A stretch of 41,473 nt of DNA from JAAZCI01 sp046462535 (GCA_046462535.1 JBKGVF010000023.1:1-41473), one strand, 5' to 3'. Positions 33,051-41,473 are shown, counted from the first letter of the stretch. The notes: a model not told the origin generated them from the letters alone. Numbers and translations: made by a program.

Positions 33051-34478
33051 ATGCCCTCATTCACGAAAAGAATACTCACCCCTCTTCTTGCCCTGCTTCT
33101 TCTGCTCAACTATAGCTTAGCAGAGGCCCCACTCTTACTCCTAAAGGAGCGTGAACAGAGCGAGCTGAAGCTCACCCTCTATCAATATGACCTAGCCCTT
33201 ATTGAAGAGCGCTATCTTCTCCATCTGCCGAAAGGGCACAGCCACATCGCCCTAACCAGATTACCCACTGAAATGGATTCAGACTCACTACAGATCTCCA
33301 TTAGCCAACCCAATGATCTTAAGCTACTTAGCAGAGTGACCCAAAGTAGAGGGTTGAACCCAGACACACTCTACCAAGCGAACCTAAATCAGAAAGTGAT
33401 TATTGAATCAGTAGATCCCAAAACCGGCATATTACAGAGAGAAGAAGCGAAGCTTCTTGCTTATCAGCCCACCCCTATTGTGGAATTCTCTAACCATTGG
33501 GTCACACTTCTTACTGATGAGATGCAACTCTACTTCCCTGCTCTTCCGGAGGCACTATCATCTGCGCCCTATTCTACCCTCTATCTTGAAAAAAAGAGTG
33601 AAGGAGTTACCCCTATTGATTTAACCTATCTAACCCAAGGCCTGAGTTGGCGAGCTAACTATGTTGCACTTTTAAAAGATGAGGAGCTGCAACTCTCAGC
33701 GAACTATACCCTACTAAATAAGAGTGATCGCTCATTTAATAATGCAATCCTCACATTAGTAACAGGAACCCCAAATCAGCGATATCACCCACTTCAAGCT
33801 AAGATGGAGCTAGCTCCAATGATGCATGCAGCAGCTGATCTCACTAGAGAGGAAGTGCCACTAACGGGGTATCAGACCTATAGCCTACCAAACAGAGTGA
33901 CACTCAATAGCAACGAGGAGGTTACCCTACCACTCTTTAGCGATGAATCACTCCCATACCACACGGAGTATCGATTTGAGCTTCAGCACCCTTATAACGC
34001 GCCCCTCACCATTGAGCAGCCGCAACCGGCACAACTCTTCCTCTATTTCACTTATGATCAGCCACTACCGCCAGGCACCCTCTATCTCTATAAAGAGGGG
34101 GAATCAACGCATCAGCTCTTCCTAGGCAGCGATCAGATTCCAGTAACACCTGCAGGGCAAAAGATCTCTATCACGGTTGGCAACTATGATGCGTTAACAG
34201 CAACACAATATGCTCGCGATCGAAGTAGACTCCACGACCATGGAATCAAAACGGATTATGAGCTGCAGATCGCCAATAGTAGCGATAGCGATCAGGAGAT
34301 TGCCCTCTATTTAACCCTGCCTGAAGAGAAGCTTTGGAGCATTGATAGCCCCAAACATCCGGTTAAAAGGGTGCGATTCAACCGCTACCTTTGGCAAATA
34401 TCGGTCCCAGCACAAGAGACTATCCACCTAAATTACCAACTCAATGAGCATCCAAAACCACAAGAGGGATCACTATAA
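33051..34478 (+). CDS. DUF4139-type secreted protein
   Basis: A 475-aa exported protein of unknown function. A signal peptide (basic MPSFTKR, Leu-rich core, cleavage near SLA-EA at 24) is followed by beta-rich sequence. The mid segment YLTQGLSWRANYVALL, with following LSANYTLLNKSDRSF, resembles the conserved part of DUF4139 proteins. Predicted periplasmic; no catalytic residues can be named. GGAG lies 7 nt before the ATG. It stands alone, convergent with the glycosyltransferase gene, whose stop overlaps its own by 6 nt, and diverges from rplM. Confidence 0.65.
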   Translation: MPSFTKRILTPLLALLLLLNYSLAEAPLLLLKEREQSELKLTLYQYDLALIEERYLLHLPKGHSHIALTRLPTEMDSDSLQISISQPNDLKLLSRVTQSRGLNPDTLYQANLNQKVIIESVDPKTGILQREEAKLLAYQPTPIVEFSNHWVTLLTDEMQLYFPALPEALSSAPYSTLYLEKKSEGVTPIDLTYLTQGLSWRANYVALLKDEELQLSANYTLLNKSDRSFNNAILTLVTGTPNQRYHPLQAKMELAPMMHAAADLTREEVPLTGYQTYSLPNRVTLNSNEEVTLPLFSDESLPYHTEYRFELQHPYNAPLTIEQPQPAQLFLYFTYDQPLPPGTLYLYKEGESTHQLFLGSDQIPVTPAGQKISITVGNYDALTATQYARDRSRLHDHGIKTDYELQIANSSDSDQEIALYLTLPEEKLWSIDSPKHPVKRVRFNRYLWQISVPAQETIHLNYQLNEHPKPQEGSL

Positions 34479-35588
34479 TCCCTTCTCACGTAGATGCATC
34501 AATACCCTTTCTGGCATAATCTCTGAGATATGGTGATGCATCTTCTTTGTGGTAATGATATGACTTATTTCACTATTAATGGGACGCCACTCCGGATTTT
34601 TCCGTCGCATTAAGGCTAAAACCGGAACATTAACCGCATTAGCAAGATGCATTACAGCTGTCTCCACAGAGATAATAAGATCCATCTTTGCTAATAAGGC
34701 AGGTAGCTGATAAAAACTCTCTTGCGCAGAGAATGGTACTACTCCCGTTAGTTTCTCATCCCCAATCGTCTCCACTATGGCTGCAAAATCTTCTGGTAAT
34801 GCATTAATAAAAAAGAGGCATTCCTCCCCTCTCTCCTCCTGTAGCGTCTGTATTAGCGTCACCACATGCTCTAAAGGCCAACAGCGATTGCTATTTTTAG
34901 CAAAAGCATTAATGAAAATTAGTTGCTTCTGCTCCCTATCAGTATAATTCAGTACATAATAGTCAGCCCACTCTTGCCACTTACGTGGAATGTCAATAAA
35001 AGGATAACGCTCCTCCTTCCTTAAGGTAATATCACCTATAACGTTAAACCATGCTGCGTACTGCTCACTAATATGAAAGCCTGAAGCACGACGATAAGCT
35101 GGTATGAGATAATCGATTTTCTGATAAATCTCTTTCCTATTCCACTGAAAAAAGAGAGGCTTTTTCTCTGTCGCAACTGTTACTCCGCTCTTACCAGCAA
35201 TTTTTAATGCTAATTCGGCGTAGCGATGCTGCGATACTGTGGTCAGAGCACAGACAATAGGATACTGCTCCCTCTGTGCGCTTAAAACTGCCTCTTGATA
35301 ACCATCTGGGCTATATGTTTGTGAGTAAATTTTATTAAAATAGATGGAGTCCTTTAACCAATCATATAGGGAGTAATTTGCCAAAGCCGGCCACTTTGAT
35401 GAGTCCGATGTACGCCGCCGCTCATCGATAAAAAGATCTATTTGAAGATGTGGGTAACGCTCCTTTAAAGCCCGGAAACCATTTTGCATATAGGTATAGT
35501 CTCCAATCGCTAAATGGAGAATAAAAAGAATTTTATCAGAATGCTGGAGGAGTGACTCTGGCAAACTTGGGGGGCAATTATCGGTCAT
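34473..35588 (-). CDS. Glycosyltransferase family 9 (heptosyltransferase-like)
   Basis: Family 9 enzymes transfer heptose or related sugars to lipopolysaccharide inner core on the cytoplasmic side of the inner membrane. The 371-aa protein shows the N-terminal acceptor-side segment LFILHLAIGDYTYMQNGFRA and the C-terminal donor-side motif LIISVETAVMHLANAVNVPV, typical of the family. The usual first Asp (DTG/DSG) is Val-Glu-Thr here, so the acceptor sugar cannot be told. No other LPS gene is adjacent. Its tail overlaps the DUF4139 gene by 6 nt. Confidence 0.7.
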   Translation of the reverse strand: MTDNCPPSLPESLLQHSDKILFILHLAIGDYTYMQNGFRALKERYPHLQIDLFIDERRRTSDSSKWPALANYSLYDWLKDSIYFNKIYSQTYSPDGYQEAVLSAQREQYPIVCALTTVSQHRYAELALKIAGKSGVTVATEKKPLFFQWNRKEIYQKIDYLIPAYRRASGFHISEQYAAWFNVIGDITLRKEERYPFIDIPRKWQEWADYYVLNYTDREQKQLIFINAFAKNSNRCWPLEHVVTLIQTLQEERGEECLFFINALPEDFAAIVETIGDEKLTGVVPFSAQESFYQLPALLAKMDLIISVETAVMHLANAVNVPVLALMRRKNPEWRPINSEISHIITTKKMHHHISEIMPERVLMHLREKGL

Positions 35589-35642
35589 ATCATTAAGTTA
35601 TATACTGATTAATGGAGAACTTTACCTCTTCCTACCCTTTGG

Positions 35643-35682
35643 AACGAACATTATCATCCTCAAACGAACATTATCATCCTCA
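35643..35682 (+). repeat. Perfect 20-bp tandem duplication
   Basis: AACGAACATTATCATCCTCA occurs twice in direct succession (35643-35662 and 35663-35682), followed by AAT. It lies in the 284-nt gap between the glycosyltransferase and DUF3137 genes and codes for nothing. A palindrome TTATCT-A-AGATAA follows at 35693-35705. Confidence 0.95.
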
Positions 35683-35804
35683 AATGGATTCCTTATCTAA
35701 GATAATTTAATAGTTTACCATCTTAGGCAGCAAAATAAGAGTGATTTAATCAGCCTTTCTGAAGATTTTACACCCAAACAGTTATTGATGTAGCTCTACT
35801 CTAT

Positions 35805-35832
35805 TTGCTTTATTTTTCCAGTAATTTACACT
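35805..35832 (+). promoter_or_regulatory. Candidate promoter of the DUF3137-lemA pair
   Basis: TTGCTT (35805-35810), a 16-nt spacer and TACACT (35827-35832) lie about 40 nt upstream of the DUF3137 start. The match is moderate. Confidence 0.35.
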
Positions 35833-35872
35833 CTCATCACCTGTAGTAATAAAAGAGATGGGTTAGCACCTT

Positions 35873-36898
35873 ATGTTTGAGCATAATCGAAAACTAAACG
35901 ACTTCCTAACATCCATTGATGAGCGAATAGAGCGCGCAACTGACCCTAGTCAGCTGATCACCCTTATCGATGAGGCTCAACAGTTTGAAGGGGGGCTAGA
36001 ATACAATAACAATGGACTTTTGGCGTTAATGGCTATTGCCTTAATCACAGCAATCGTTTCATTTTATATTAGCCGTAAAGTCGATAGTGGCTTCCCCCTC
36101 TTTCTTATTGCACTCTCCATCTTCACACTTATTATTATGGGCAGTCGACTCTCTAACCGTAATAGTGCTGTTGATGCCCTATCAGAAAAGCTCTTTAAGC
36201 GAGACCTACTCTTCGATAATCAACTACAACCGATGTTGAGCATCGGACCTCACAGTTACGAAGCCTTAATTAAACGTTTTAGTGAGTTTAATCGTGGCAA
36301 TCATACCCGAACAATTAAAGAGACAATCGCCGGACGTTATGAAGGTGAATACTTCTCTTTTAATTACCACTATTTTCACTTTCACTATGTCAATCGTCAT
36401 GAGGAAGAGACAACAGATAGTGAGGGGCGGCGGCAAACAAAAGTATATTATGATCCTTATGATCGTTACGGCCTCTATATTGATACCGTTGAGCCTAAAA
36501 ACCTTATCATATCGTATGCCCCAAAACTCGTAGGGCAAAATCGTGGTATCTATCGCCCCTCCTCTAATCTCTTTAATCGCACCTTTTTAGTTCAAGGAGA
36601 ATCTGAGTTTGTCGCTGCAAAATTTTTAACTCCCAGCGTTGTTACCGCTATTGAAGCCTCTGTTAAGCAGTTTAGTGATCCTCGCTTAGAGTTTAACGCT
36701 GAGGGTGCCCTCTGTTTTGCCTATGATGACGATGATACATTTTATGCCCCTCGACAATATAGCCTCGCGGAACCGGAGGCCTTCCGTGAAGAGATTTCAG
36801 AGGTTTTAACTCCCGAAAAATTAAAAATCACATTACAATATATCGATTTTCTATTACAGCAAACGGATAACCATTTCACCCATGAACAGGAAAAATAG
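35873..36898 (+). CDS. DUF3137-like membrane protein
   Basis: A 341-aa protein with two hydrophobic segments close together (about 48-66 and 74-90), then a large soluble part. The soluble part has the family-like segments AGRYEGEYFSF and AAKFLTP. A striking aromatic/His-rich stretch lies in between (YFSFNYHYFHFHYVNRH, near 160-176). DUF3137 proteins are often paired with LemA, as here: lemA starts 1 nt after the stop. Function is unknown; it may act with LemA at the membrane. Family call made from layout and weak motif recall, so moderate. Confidence 0.55.
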   Translation: MFEHNRKLNDFLTSIDERIERATDPSQLITLIDEAQQFEGGLEYNNNGLLALMAIALITAIVSFYISRKVDSGFPLFLIALSIFTLIIMGSRLSNRNSAVDALSEKLFKRDLLFDNQLQPMLSIGPHSYEALIKRFSEFNRGNHTRTIKETIAGRYEGEYFSFNYHYFHFHYVNRHEEETTDSEGRRQTKVYYDPYDRYGLYIDTVEPKNLIISYAPKLVGQNRGIYRPSSNLFNRTFLVQGESEFVAAKFLTPSVVTAIEASVKQFSDPRLEFNAEGALCFAYDDDDTFYAPRQYSLAEPEAFREEISEVLTPEKLKITLQYIDFLLQQTDNHFTHEQEK

Positions 36899-36899
36899 T

Positions 36900-37469
36900 A
36901 TGAACACCTTAATTATTATCTTAGTTATTATCGCCATTATCGCTCTAATAATCATCTCTATCCATAATGGCATAATCGGGCGTTTCAATGCAGCGGAGCG
37001 TGCCTGGGCAGACGTTATCGCGCAAGAGCGACAAAAAAATAAGACTCTTCCAGAGATAGAGAAGATGGTGAGCGCCTATAAAATTCACGAATCATCAATT
37101 CTTGAAGAGACAACCCGCCTTCGCGCCATGATTAATCAAATCTCCTCAGATGACCTCGATGTCGATAAACTGCAGGCGATTCAGGAAAAGACGGGGGCAC
37201 TTATCAATAACCTCCATGCCGTTGCAGAAAATTATCCAGAGCTGAAAGCCTCTGATCTCTATCGCGACTTTATGCGCGAACTCTCTAAAGTTCAGGGTGA
37301 TATTGCTGCTGCAATTCGCATCTTCAATCGCAATGTTGAAGAGTTTAATACTGGCATTGAGATCTTTCCCAACTCATTGATCAACAGTCGACTCACTAAG
37401 AAAGAGCGCCTTAAAACTTTTGACGATCAAGAAGCTAGCGACGGTTTTGACTATACACCCAACTTCTAA
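36900..37469 (+). CDS. lemA: LemA family protein
   Basis: LemA proteins are small, N-terminally membrane-anchored helical bundles of unknown function. The start at 36900 (MNTLIIILVIIAIIALIIIS) has AGGA 8 nt upstream. An ATG 18 nt earlier lies in the upstream gene's end without a ribosome binding site. The hydrophobic anchor at 3-21 is followed by family-like FNAAERAWADV. The helices continue with ASDLYRDFMRELSKVQGDIA and IRIFNRNVEEFN. 189 aa, a normal length. Probably translated together with the preceding gene; a strong terminator follows. Confidence 0.85.
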   Translation: MNTLIIILVIIAIIALIIISIHNGIIGRFNAAERAWADVIAQERQKNKTLPEIEKMVSAYKIHESSILEETTRLRAMINQISSDDLDVDKLQAIQEKTGALINNLHAVAENYPELKASDLYRDFMRELSKVQGDIAAAIRIFNRNVEEFNTGIEIFPNSLINSRLTKKERLKTFDDQEASDGFDYTPNF

Positions 37470-37495
37470 ATTAACCTGAAGATTAAGGGTAAAAG

Positions 37496-37540
37496 AAGAC
37501 GCTGTGGAGTACTGAAAATGCCTCACAGCGTCTTTTTTCT
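37496..37540 (+). terminator. Intrinsic terminator after lemA
   Basis: An 11-bp stem AAGACGCTGTG / CACAGCGTCTT (37496-37506, 37524-37534) is followed by TTTTCTCT. It ends the DUF3137-lemA unit. Confidence 0.8.
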
Positions 37541-37605
37541 CTCTACCTTAATCCACAATAGGCTACTATAGAAGCAGATAGTTCAATTAGCCAGAAGGAA
37601 GCATC

Positions 37606-38418
37606 ATGAATCTCAACGACCTAAACAACCTCAAGGAGCGCCTGAAACCCTCACCTCGAATGCCACTCCTTTTTTTAGGTCATGGCAGCCCAATGAATGC
37701 GCTTGAGGAGAATCGCTTTACTGAGAGCTGGCGCCTACTTGGCGAGCACCTCCCTAAGCCACAAATTATCCTAACAATCTCTGCCCACTGGGAGAGTAAC
37801 GAGAGCGCGGTGACCGCCATGGCCCATCCTCGAACTATCCATGATTTTTATAACTTTCCCAAGCAACTCTATGAGATGGAGTACCCGGCACCAGGTGATC
37901 CACAATTTGCACAATCACTCCATGAGCTTAACCACCATATTATGCTTGATCACTCCTGGGGTCTAGATCATGGCACTTGGGCAGTAATCTGCCATCTCTA
38001 CCCCGATGCCTCTATTCCCACACTGCAATTAAGCCTCAACCGTACCCTCACCCCTGCTGAACACTATGAGTTTGCTAAAACGCTCTCAATATTGCGTAGA
38101 AAGGGGGTCTTAATAATCGGAAGTGGGAATATTGTTCACAATTTACGTCAGCTCGATTTCAATAATCCTAATGGTGGGTATGAGTGGGCTGAAGAGGCGC
38201 GCACAACAATAGGTGAGTTGATCCTTAAACATAACCATAAGCGTCTTATCTACTATCAGGATGAGGGGGAAGCCTTTAAGCTCGCAATTCCTACCAATGA
38301 GCATTATCTTCCTCTCCTCTATATCTTAGCTATGCAACATGACGGTGATGAGATGCTCCTCTTCAATGATACTTCTGTTGCAGGTTCACTGGCCATGACT
38401 TCACTCCTTCTAATATAA
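37606..38418 (+). CDS. ygiD: DOPA-dioxygenase family protein YgiD
   Basis: A class III extradiol ring-opening dioxygenase; E. coli YgiD shows 4,5-DOPA dioxygenase activity, though its natural substrate is unclear. The 270-aa product has the Zn/Fe-binding histidines expected for the family: H26 (LFLGHGSP), H61 (ISAHWES), H178 (GSGNIVHNL) and H233 (PTNEHYLP). AAGGAA lies upstream of the ATG. It stands alone, convergent with trhP. Confidence 0.9.
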   Translation: MNLNDLNNLKERLKPSPRMPLLFLGHGSPMNALEENRFTESWRLLGEHLPKPQIILTISAHWESNESAVTAMAHPRTIHDFYNFPKQLYEMEYPAPGDPQFAQSLHELNHHIMLDHSWGLDHGTWAVICHLYPDASIPTLQLSLNRTLTPAEHYEFAKTLSILRRKGVLIIGSGNIVHNLRQLDFNNPNGGYEWAEEARTTIGELILKHNHKRLIYYQDEGEAFKLAIPTNEHYLPLLYILAMQHDGDEMLLFNDTSVAGSLAMTSLLLI

Positions 38419-38420
38419 AA

Positions 38421-38452
38421 AGAGGCCTAAGGATTATCACCATTAGACCTCT
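38421..38452. terminator. Bidirectional terminator between ygiD and trhP
   Basis: A stem AGAGG-C-CTAA / TTAG-A-CCTCT with one C-A mismatch and a 12-nt loop sits between the convergent stops. A-rich sequence to its left supplies the U-tract for trhP; on the ygiD side the run is CTTC and weak. Confidence 0.55.
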
Positions 38453-38473
38453 CTTCAATGCTTTTAATAGCTG

Positions 38474-39910
38474 TTACTGATTAAGGTAACGTGCCACCAT
38501 GCTCATCTCGTCAGTAGGACCAATATCTACCCAAACAATATAGCCAGAGCCCTTTGCCACCTCAATAATCTCACCCTCATCAGTTCTCATCTCTCCAAGT
38601 GTAAGATCACGATTTCCATGTTGATTGATAATCTCAACCTTATCGCCGGTAGCAAAGCGATTCTTCGCTTCTAACTTCGATAAACCACTCTCCGCATCAT
38701 ACTCAAGTACTTCTGCTACATACTGCTGTCTAGAGTGAATTGAATTTCCTGTTAAATAATTTTGATAAGCATGGGGTGCATGCCTCTGTAAAAACCCTTC
38801 GGTATAACCTCGATTAGCCAATCCATCGAGTTTACCGTAGAGCTCAGGATTAAACTCTCTTCCGGCCAGAGCATCATCAATCGCTTGACGATAGAGCTGA
38901 CTTGTCCGGGCGACATAGTAGGGAGATTTTGTTCGCCCTTCAATCTTCAATGAGTCGACCCCTATCTCAATCAGACGCTGCACATGGTGGATCGCACGAA
39001 GATCACGTGAATTCATAATGTACGTTCCATGCTCATCTTCACTAATCTCCATCCACTCCCCCTGTCGCTGCCCATTCTCTTGAATTAGATAGGGCTTTAA
39101 CGCTTCAGGATGAGGTTTATACGCCTCGCCTGAGGTTAAATCAGTATAAGCAACTTCATTCATAGCATCTTGAATGAATGTAACCGGATTCACCCCAATA
39201 TTGGGATGCATACTCTCTTCAGTGTAGATTTTATTTAGATCTGCAGTTACTGGGATTAACTCACCTTCCGGCGTCTCTTTGGCATCCGTTAATCCATAAT
39301 TCCATCGACACGCATTGGTACAGGTCCCTTGATTGGCATCACGATGATTAAAATAGCCTGATAATAGACAACGCCCTGAATATGCAATACAGAGCGCGCC
39401 ATGAACAAAGACTTCTAGCTCCATATCAGGGCACTCATTCCTGATCTCCTCTATCTCTTCTAAAGAGAGCTCTCGGGAGAGGATAACACGGGTTAACCCC
39501 TGTTTTTGCCAAAACTGAACGGTTGCACTATTGACAGCATTCGCTTGTACAGAGAGATGTATCTCCGTGTCAGGAAAACGCTCTCGCACCATCATAATTA
39601 ATCCAGGATCTGACATAATTAAGGCATCTGGATTAAGCTCAATAATAGGAGCCATATCATCCACAAATGTCTTCAACTTACCCCCATGGGGCATCGTATT
39701 AACAGCAAGAAAGAATTTCTTGCCATGGGCGTGGGCATAATCAATTCCCATCTTGACCCGCTCTGCATTTCTAAAATCATTATTCCGAACTCGCAAACTA
39801 TATCGAGGTAAGCCTGCATAAACAGCATCAGCACCATAAGCAAATGCGTATTGTAGATTCTTAAAAGTGCCCGCAGGGGCTAAGAGTTCAATTGAACGTT
39901 TCTTTGTCAT
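38474..39910 (-). CDS. trhP: tRNA hydroxylation protein TrhP (YegQ), U32 family
   Basis: TrhP is needed, with prephenate, for one route to 5-hydroxyuridine at position 34 of tRNA. The 478-aa protein matches E. coli YegQ closely: LLAPAGTFKN, AYGADAVYAGLPRYSLRVRN and ILSRELSLEEIEEIRNE. The Cys cluster lies in HGALCIAYSGRCLLSGYF and GTCTNACRW, and the C-terminal part has KIEGRTKS. The four cysteines resemble a metal or Fe-S site of the U32 family. AAGGAT precedes the ATG. It lies downstream of tRNA-Val on the same strand, behind the tRNA's terminator. Confidence 0.93.
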   Translation of the reverse strand: MTKKRSIELLAPAGTFKNLQYAFAYGADAVYAGLPRYSLRVRNNDFRNAERVKMGIDYAHAHGKKFFLAVNTMPHGGKLKTFVDDMAPIIELNPDALIMSDPGLIMMVRERFPDTEIHLSVQANAVNSATVQFWQKQGLTRVILSRELSLEEIEEIRNECPDMELEVFVHGALCIAYSGRCLLSGYFNHRDANQGTCTNACRWNYGLTDAKETPEGELIPVTADLNKIYTEESMHPNIGVNPVTFIQDAMNEVAYTDLTSGEAYKPHPEALKPYLIQENGQRQGEWMEISEDEHGTYIMNSRDLRAIHHVQRLIEIGVDSLKIEGRTKSPYYVARTSQLYRQAIDDALAGREFNPELYGKLDGLANRGYTEGFLQRHAPHAYQNYLTGNSIHSRQQYVAEVLEYDAESGLSKLEAKNRFATGDKVEIINQHGNRDLTLGEMRTDEGEIIEVAKGSGYIVWVDIGPTDEMSMVARYLNQ

Positions 39911-40085
39911 ACAAGTATCCTTCCAGGGGATGAGTGCTCTAGCACATTAAATCTTAATAAAGAAAACATTGCTTAATTATTAGTAGAAATGGCTTATAAC
40001 GGATTATTTTTAACTAAAAAGAGCACGATTTTTGCTAAGTCTTTCGTCAAAACTCCCGCCAAAATCCCCGCCAAATTCTCTTCTA

Positions 40086-40117
40086 AAAAACAAAAAGCCC
40101 GCAAGAATGCGGGCTTT
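40086..40117 (-). terminator. Intrinsic terminator of tRNA-Val
   Basis: On the minus strand AAAGCCCGCA / TGCGGGCTTT (40117-40108, 40103-40094) with a 4-nt loop is followed by TTGTTTTTT. It lies 12 nt past the tRNA CCA end. Confidence 0.85.
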
Positions 40118-40129
40118 CGACTATTGGTT

Positions 40130-40205
40130 TGGTGGGTGCTGAGGGGATCGAACCCCCGACCCTCGCCTTGTAAGGGCGATGCTCTACCAGCTGAGCTAAG
40201 CACCC
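40130..40205 (-). tRNA. tRNA-Val (anticodon UAC)
   Basis: The 76-nt minus-strand sequence has acceptor GGGTGCT / AGCACCC, D-arm AGCTCAGCTGG, anticodon loop CTTACAA in a TCGCC/GGCGA stem (anticodon UAC, reading GUA and by wobble other Val codons), and TψC arm with GGTTCGATCC. The ACCA 3' end is encoded. It closely resembles E. coli tRNA-Val1. Confidence 0.97.
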
Positions 40206-40217
40206 AATAGGAGAACA

Positions 40218-40246
40218 AGTATACAGTTCTCTTTTGGTATTGTCAA
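40218..40246 (-). promoter_or_regulatory. Promoter of tRNA-Val
   Basis: A perfect TTGACA (40246-40241), 17-nt spacer and TATACT (40223-40218) on the minus strand end 13 nt before the mature tRNA 5' end. Confidence 0.75.
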
Positions 40247-40357
40247 ATCACTTCTAAGAGTGGCAACCACTCGATCTCGACAACAGGAACAATCATACCC
40301 GATTTATTCACTCCGTCAACCCCTCATCCTGAGCTATTATTGCCCAGAGTGTGTGAT

Positions 40358-41203
40358 CTACTCATAATCTGTTGATTGTGAAAGAGTTGCCCAACGCTCA
40401 CTCTCTACTCTATATGCGACTAACTGCTGTTTCAGACGCTCTAAGGCATCCGATCCTGCAACAAAGTGGAGTGGTGGCTCTTCCACCTTAGCTAATTGAA
40501 TCATGGCTTGCGCAAGTTTGTCCGGTGAGCCTTGCTGTTTTTGATTATAGGATGTTAAAACCTCTCGATTACGAGCTGTCCATGACTGGTAAGCTTCAAG
40601 ATTTTTCTCCCCAAATGTTAATGAACTCTGCTCATCTAAAAAATCTGTTCTAAAAAAACCGGGTTCCACTGACGTTACATTGATACCAAAAAAGTTCACC
40701 TCAGCTTTCAAGGCAGCCATCCAACCCTCCAATGCAAACTTAGATGCACAATAGATTGAGGCTCCCGGATCCGCAACTAAGCCAGAGATTGAGGTGATCG
40801 TGAAGATATGCCCCCCTCCTGCTTCCCGCATAAATGGTAATACTGCTCGGGTCATCTCCATAGAGCCAAAGACATTTGTTCTAAATTGCTGCTCAATCTG
40901 CTCACGAGTAACATTTTCAAACACCCCCATCTGCCCATAGCCAGCGTTATTCACTAAGCAATCGATCCTGCCAAAATGGTTGTGAGCTGCCTGAACTACC
41001 TCCTCTATACGATCAAAATCCGTTACATCTAAATCATACGCAATAAAGTGTTGGGGATATCGATGACGAAACTCCTCCGTTAGGGGCGCACTCTCTCTTG
41101 CAGTTGCGACAACAGCCGCCCCCTCCTTTAATAGATGTTTTACTAAAGCGTAACCAATACCACGGCTTGCTCCTGTAATTAACCAAACCTGCTCTTGACT
41201 CAT
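40358..41203 (-). CDS. Short-chain dehydrogenase/reductase family oxidoreductase
   Basis: A classical SDR of 281 aa. N-terminal TGASRGIG (NADP(H)-type cofactor site) at 10-17, NNAG motif, catalytic Ser in TSISG and YxxxK in YCASK, and PGFFRTDF after it. The Arg in TGASR favours NADP(H). The 30-residue C-terminal extension past the core is usual in SDRs acting on aldehydes or steroids, but the substrate cannot be read. It stands alone; the gene after it belongs to the tRNA-Val unit. Confidence 0.85.
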   Translation of the reverse strand: MSQEQVWLITGASRGIGYALVKHLLKEGAAVVATARESAPLTEEFRHRYPQHFIAYDLDVTDFDRIEEVVQAAHNHFGRIDCLVNNAGYGQMGVFENVTREQIEQQFRTNVFGSMEMTRAVLPFMREAGGGHIFTITSISGLVADPGASIYCASKFALEGWMAALKAEVNFFGINVTSVEPGFFRTDFLDEQSSLTFGEKNLEAYQSWTARNREVLTSYNQKQQGSPDKLAQAMIQLAKVEEPPLHFVAGSDALERLKQQLVAYRVESERWATLSQSTDYE

Positions 41204-41284
41204 CTTTCTCCTCCTAGGGTTAGTAATTGAGTTTTTATTCTTATCCCTCTTTTTGATCTGATGCTAGATCATAGCAACTTTATA

Positions 41285-41473
41285 TTACTTAAGCTCCTCT
41301 ATCTGCGCCCCAAGTAGTGGCTGCTGTAATACATGGGGCTTAATTCTCCCCATCACATGCATCTCACAGGCGCGACAGTTAAACTCAAGCCGATACTCCT
41401 CCCCCTCATGGCTTAAAATTAGGGGGGTAGGACGCACCTGCCCTTGAACACCTGTCACCCCAATGGTCTGCTT
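41285..41473 (-). CDS. Unrecognised protein, C-terminal 62 residues (cut by window edge)
   Basis: The minus strand is open from the right edge to a TAA at 41287-41285, giving a fragment with EGEEYRLEFNCRACEMHVMG then RIKPHVLQQPLLGAQIEELK at its end. One CRAC (CxxC) pair could bind a metal or be redox active. Codon use and the hydrophilic sequence fit a real gene, but I do not recognise the family. It ends 82 nt upstream of the SDR start. Confidence 0.55.
   Translation of the reverse strand, partial: KQTIGVTGVQGQVRPTPLILSHEGEEYRLEFNCRACEMHVMGRIKPHVLQQPLLGAQIEELK

Noticed and set aside
40055..40078. Direct repeat of CCCGCCAAA between trhP and tRNA-Val
   Set aside because: The two imperfect 11-12-nt copies could arise by chance, with no third copy or palindrome to suggest a site.
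39989..40210. A 73-aa open frame and its minus-strand counterpart across the tRNA-Val gene
   Set aside because: Both run through the tRNA and its terminator, so they cannot be separate protein genes.

Overview
The window is a core-genome stretch from a moderately AT-rich gammaproteobacterium. The evidence is the str operon order rpsL-rpsG-fusA-tuf, a diaA-dolP pair, TrhP, YgiD, MaeB and PcnB proteins that resemble the E. coli forms closely, and a GmhA/DiaA protein resembling the Pseudomonas one. Gene order outside these blocks is not that of Enterobacteria. A lineage such as Cardiobacteriales (Ignatzschineria/Wohlfahrtiimonas-like) is my guess at low confidence. There is no insertion sequence, prophage, CRISPR array or toxin-antitoxin pair that I can support.

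Layout: 1-3424 (minus) is the str operon, entering EF-Tu at the left edge; tuf has its own promoter. 3559-5893 (minus) is a three-gene minor-pilin cluster (pilV-, pilW-, pilX-like). 6195-8602 (plus) is rplU-rpmA-obgE followed by a CoA-type Nudix hydrolase. 8671-14824 (minus) is the pyruvate dehydrogenase operon aceE-aceF-lpd, in which E2 carries two lipoyl domains and E3 a third. 15190-18868 (plus) is a methionine-type ABC importer (metN, metI, metQ) with a meso-diaminopimelate dehydrogenase gene inserted between metI and metQ. rpsT follows at 19031.

19437-25412 (minus) holds three tandem paralogues of a stand-alone Aer-like PAS protein, tsaC, a PiT phosphate transporter, glutathione reductase and dolP. 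diaA and rpoH continue on the same strand to 26959. maeB and nlpD (plus) follow, then pcnB and rplM-rpsI (minus). Next come a DUF4139 protein (plus) convergent with a family 9 glycosyltransferase, and a DUF3137-LemA pair (plus). The right end holds ygiD (plus), trhP (minus), tRNA-Val(UAC) (minus), a short-chain dehydrogenase (minus) and the C-terminal end of an unrecognised CxxC protein (minus).

The two most interesting systems are the metN-metI-ddh-metQ cluster and the PAS triplet. The first suggests an importer whose cargo is diaminopimelate or a related (D-)amino acid rather than plain methionine. The PAS proteins keep the FAD-binding motif of Aer, have no output domain, and share a short N-terminal hydrophobic-PDM-x-L motif that could be a docking peptide. 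Most genes carry recognisable ribosome binding sites. Many convergent or operon boundaries carry clear hairpin terminators, listed below.
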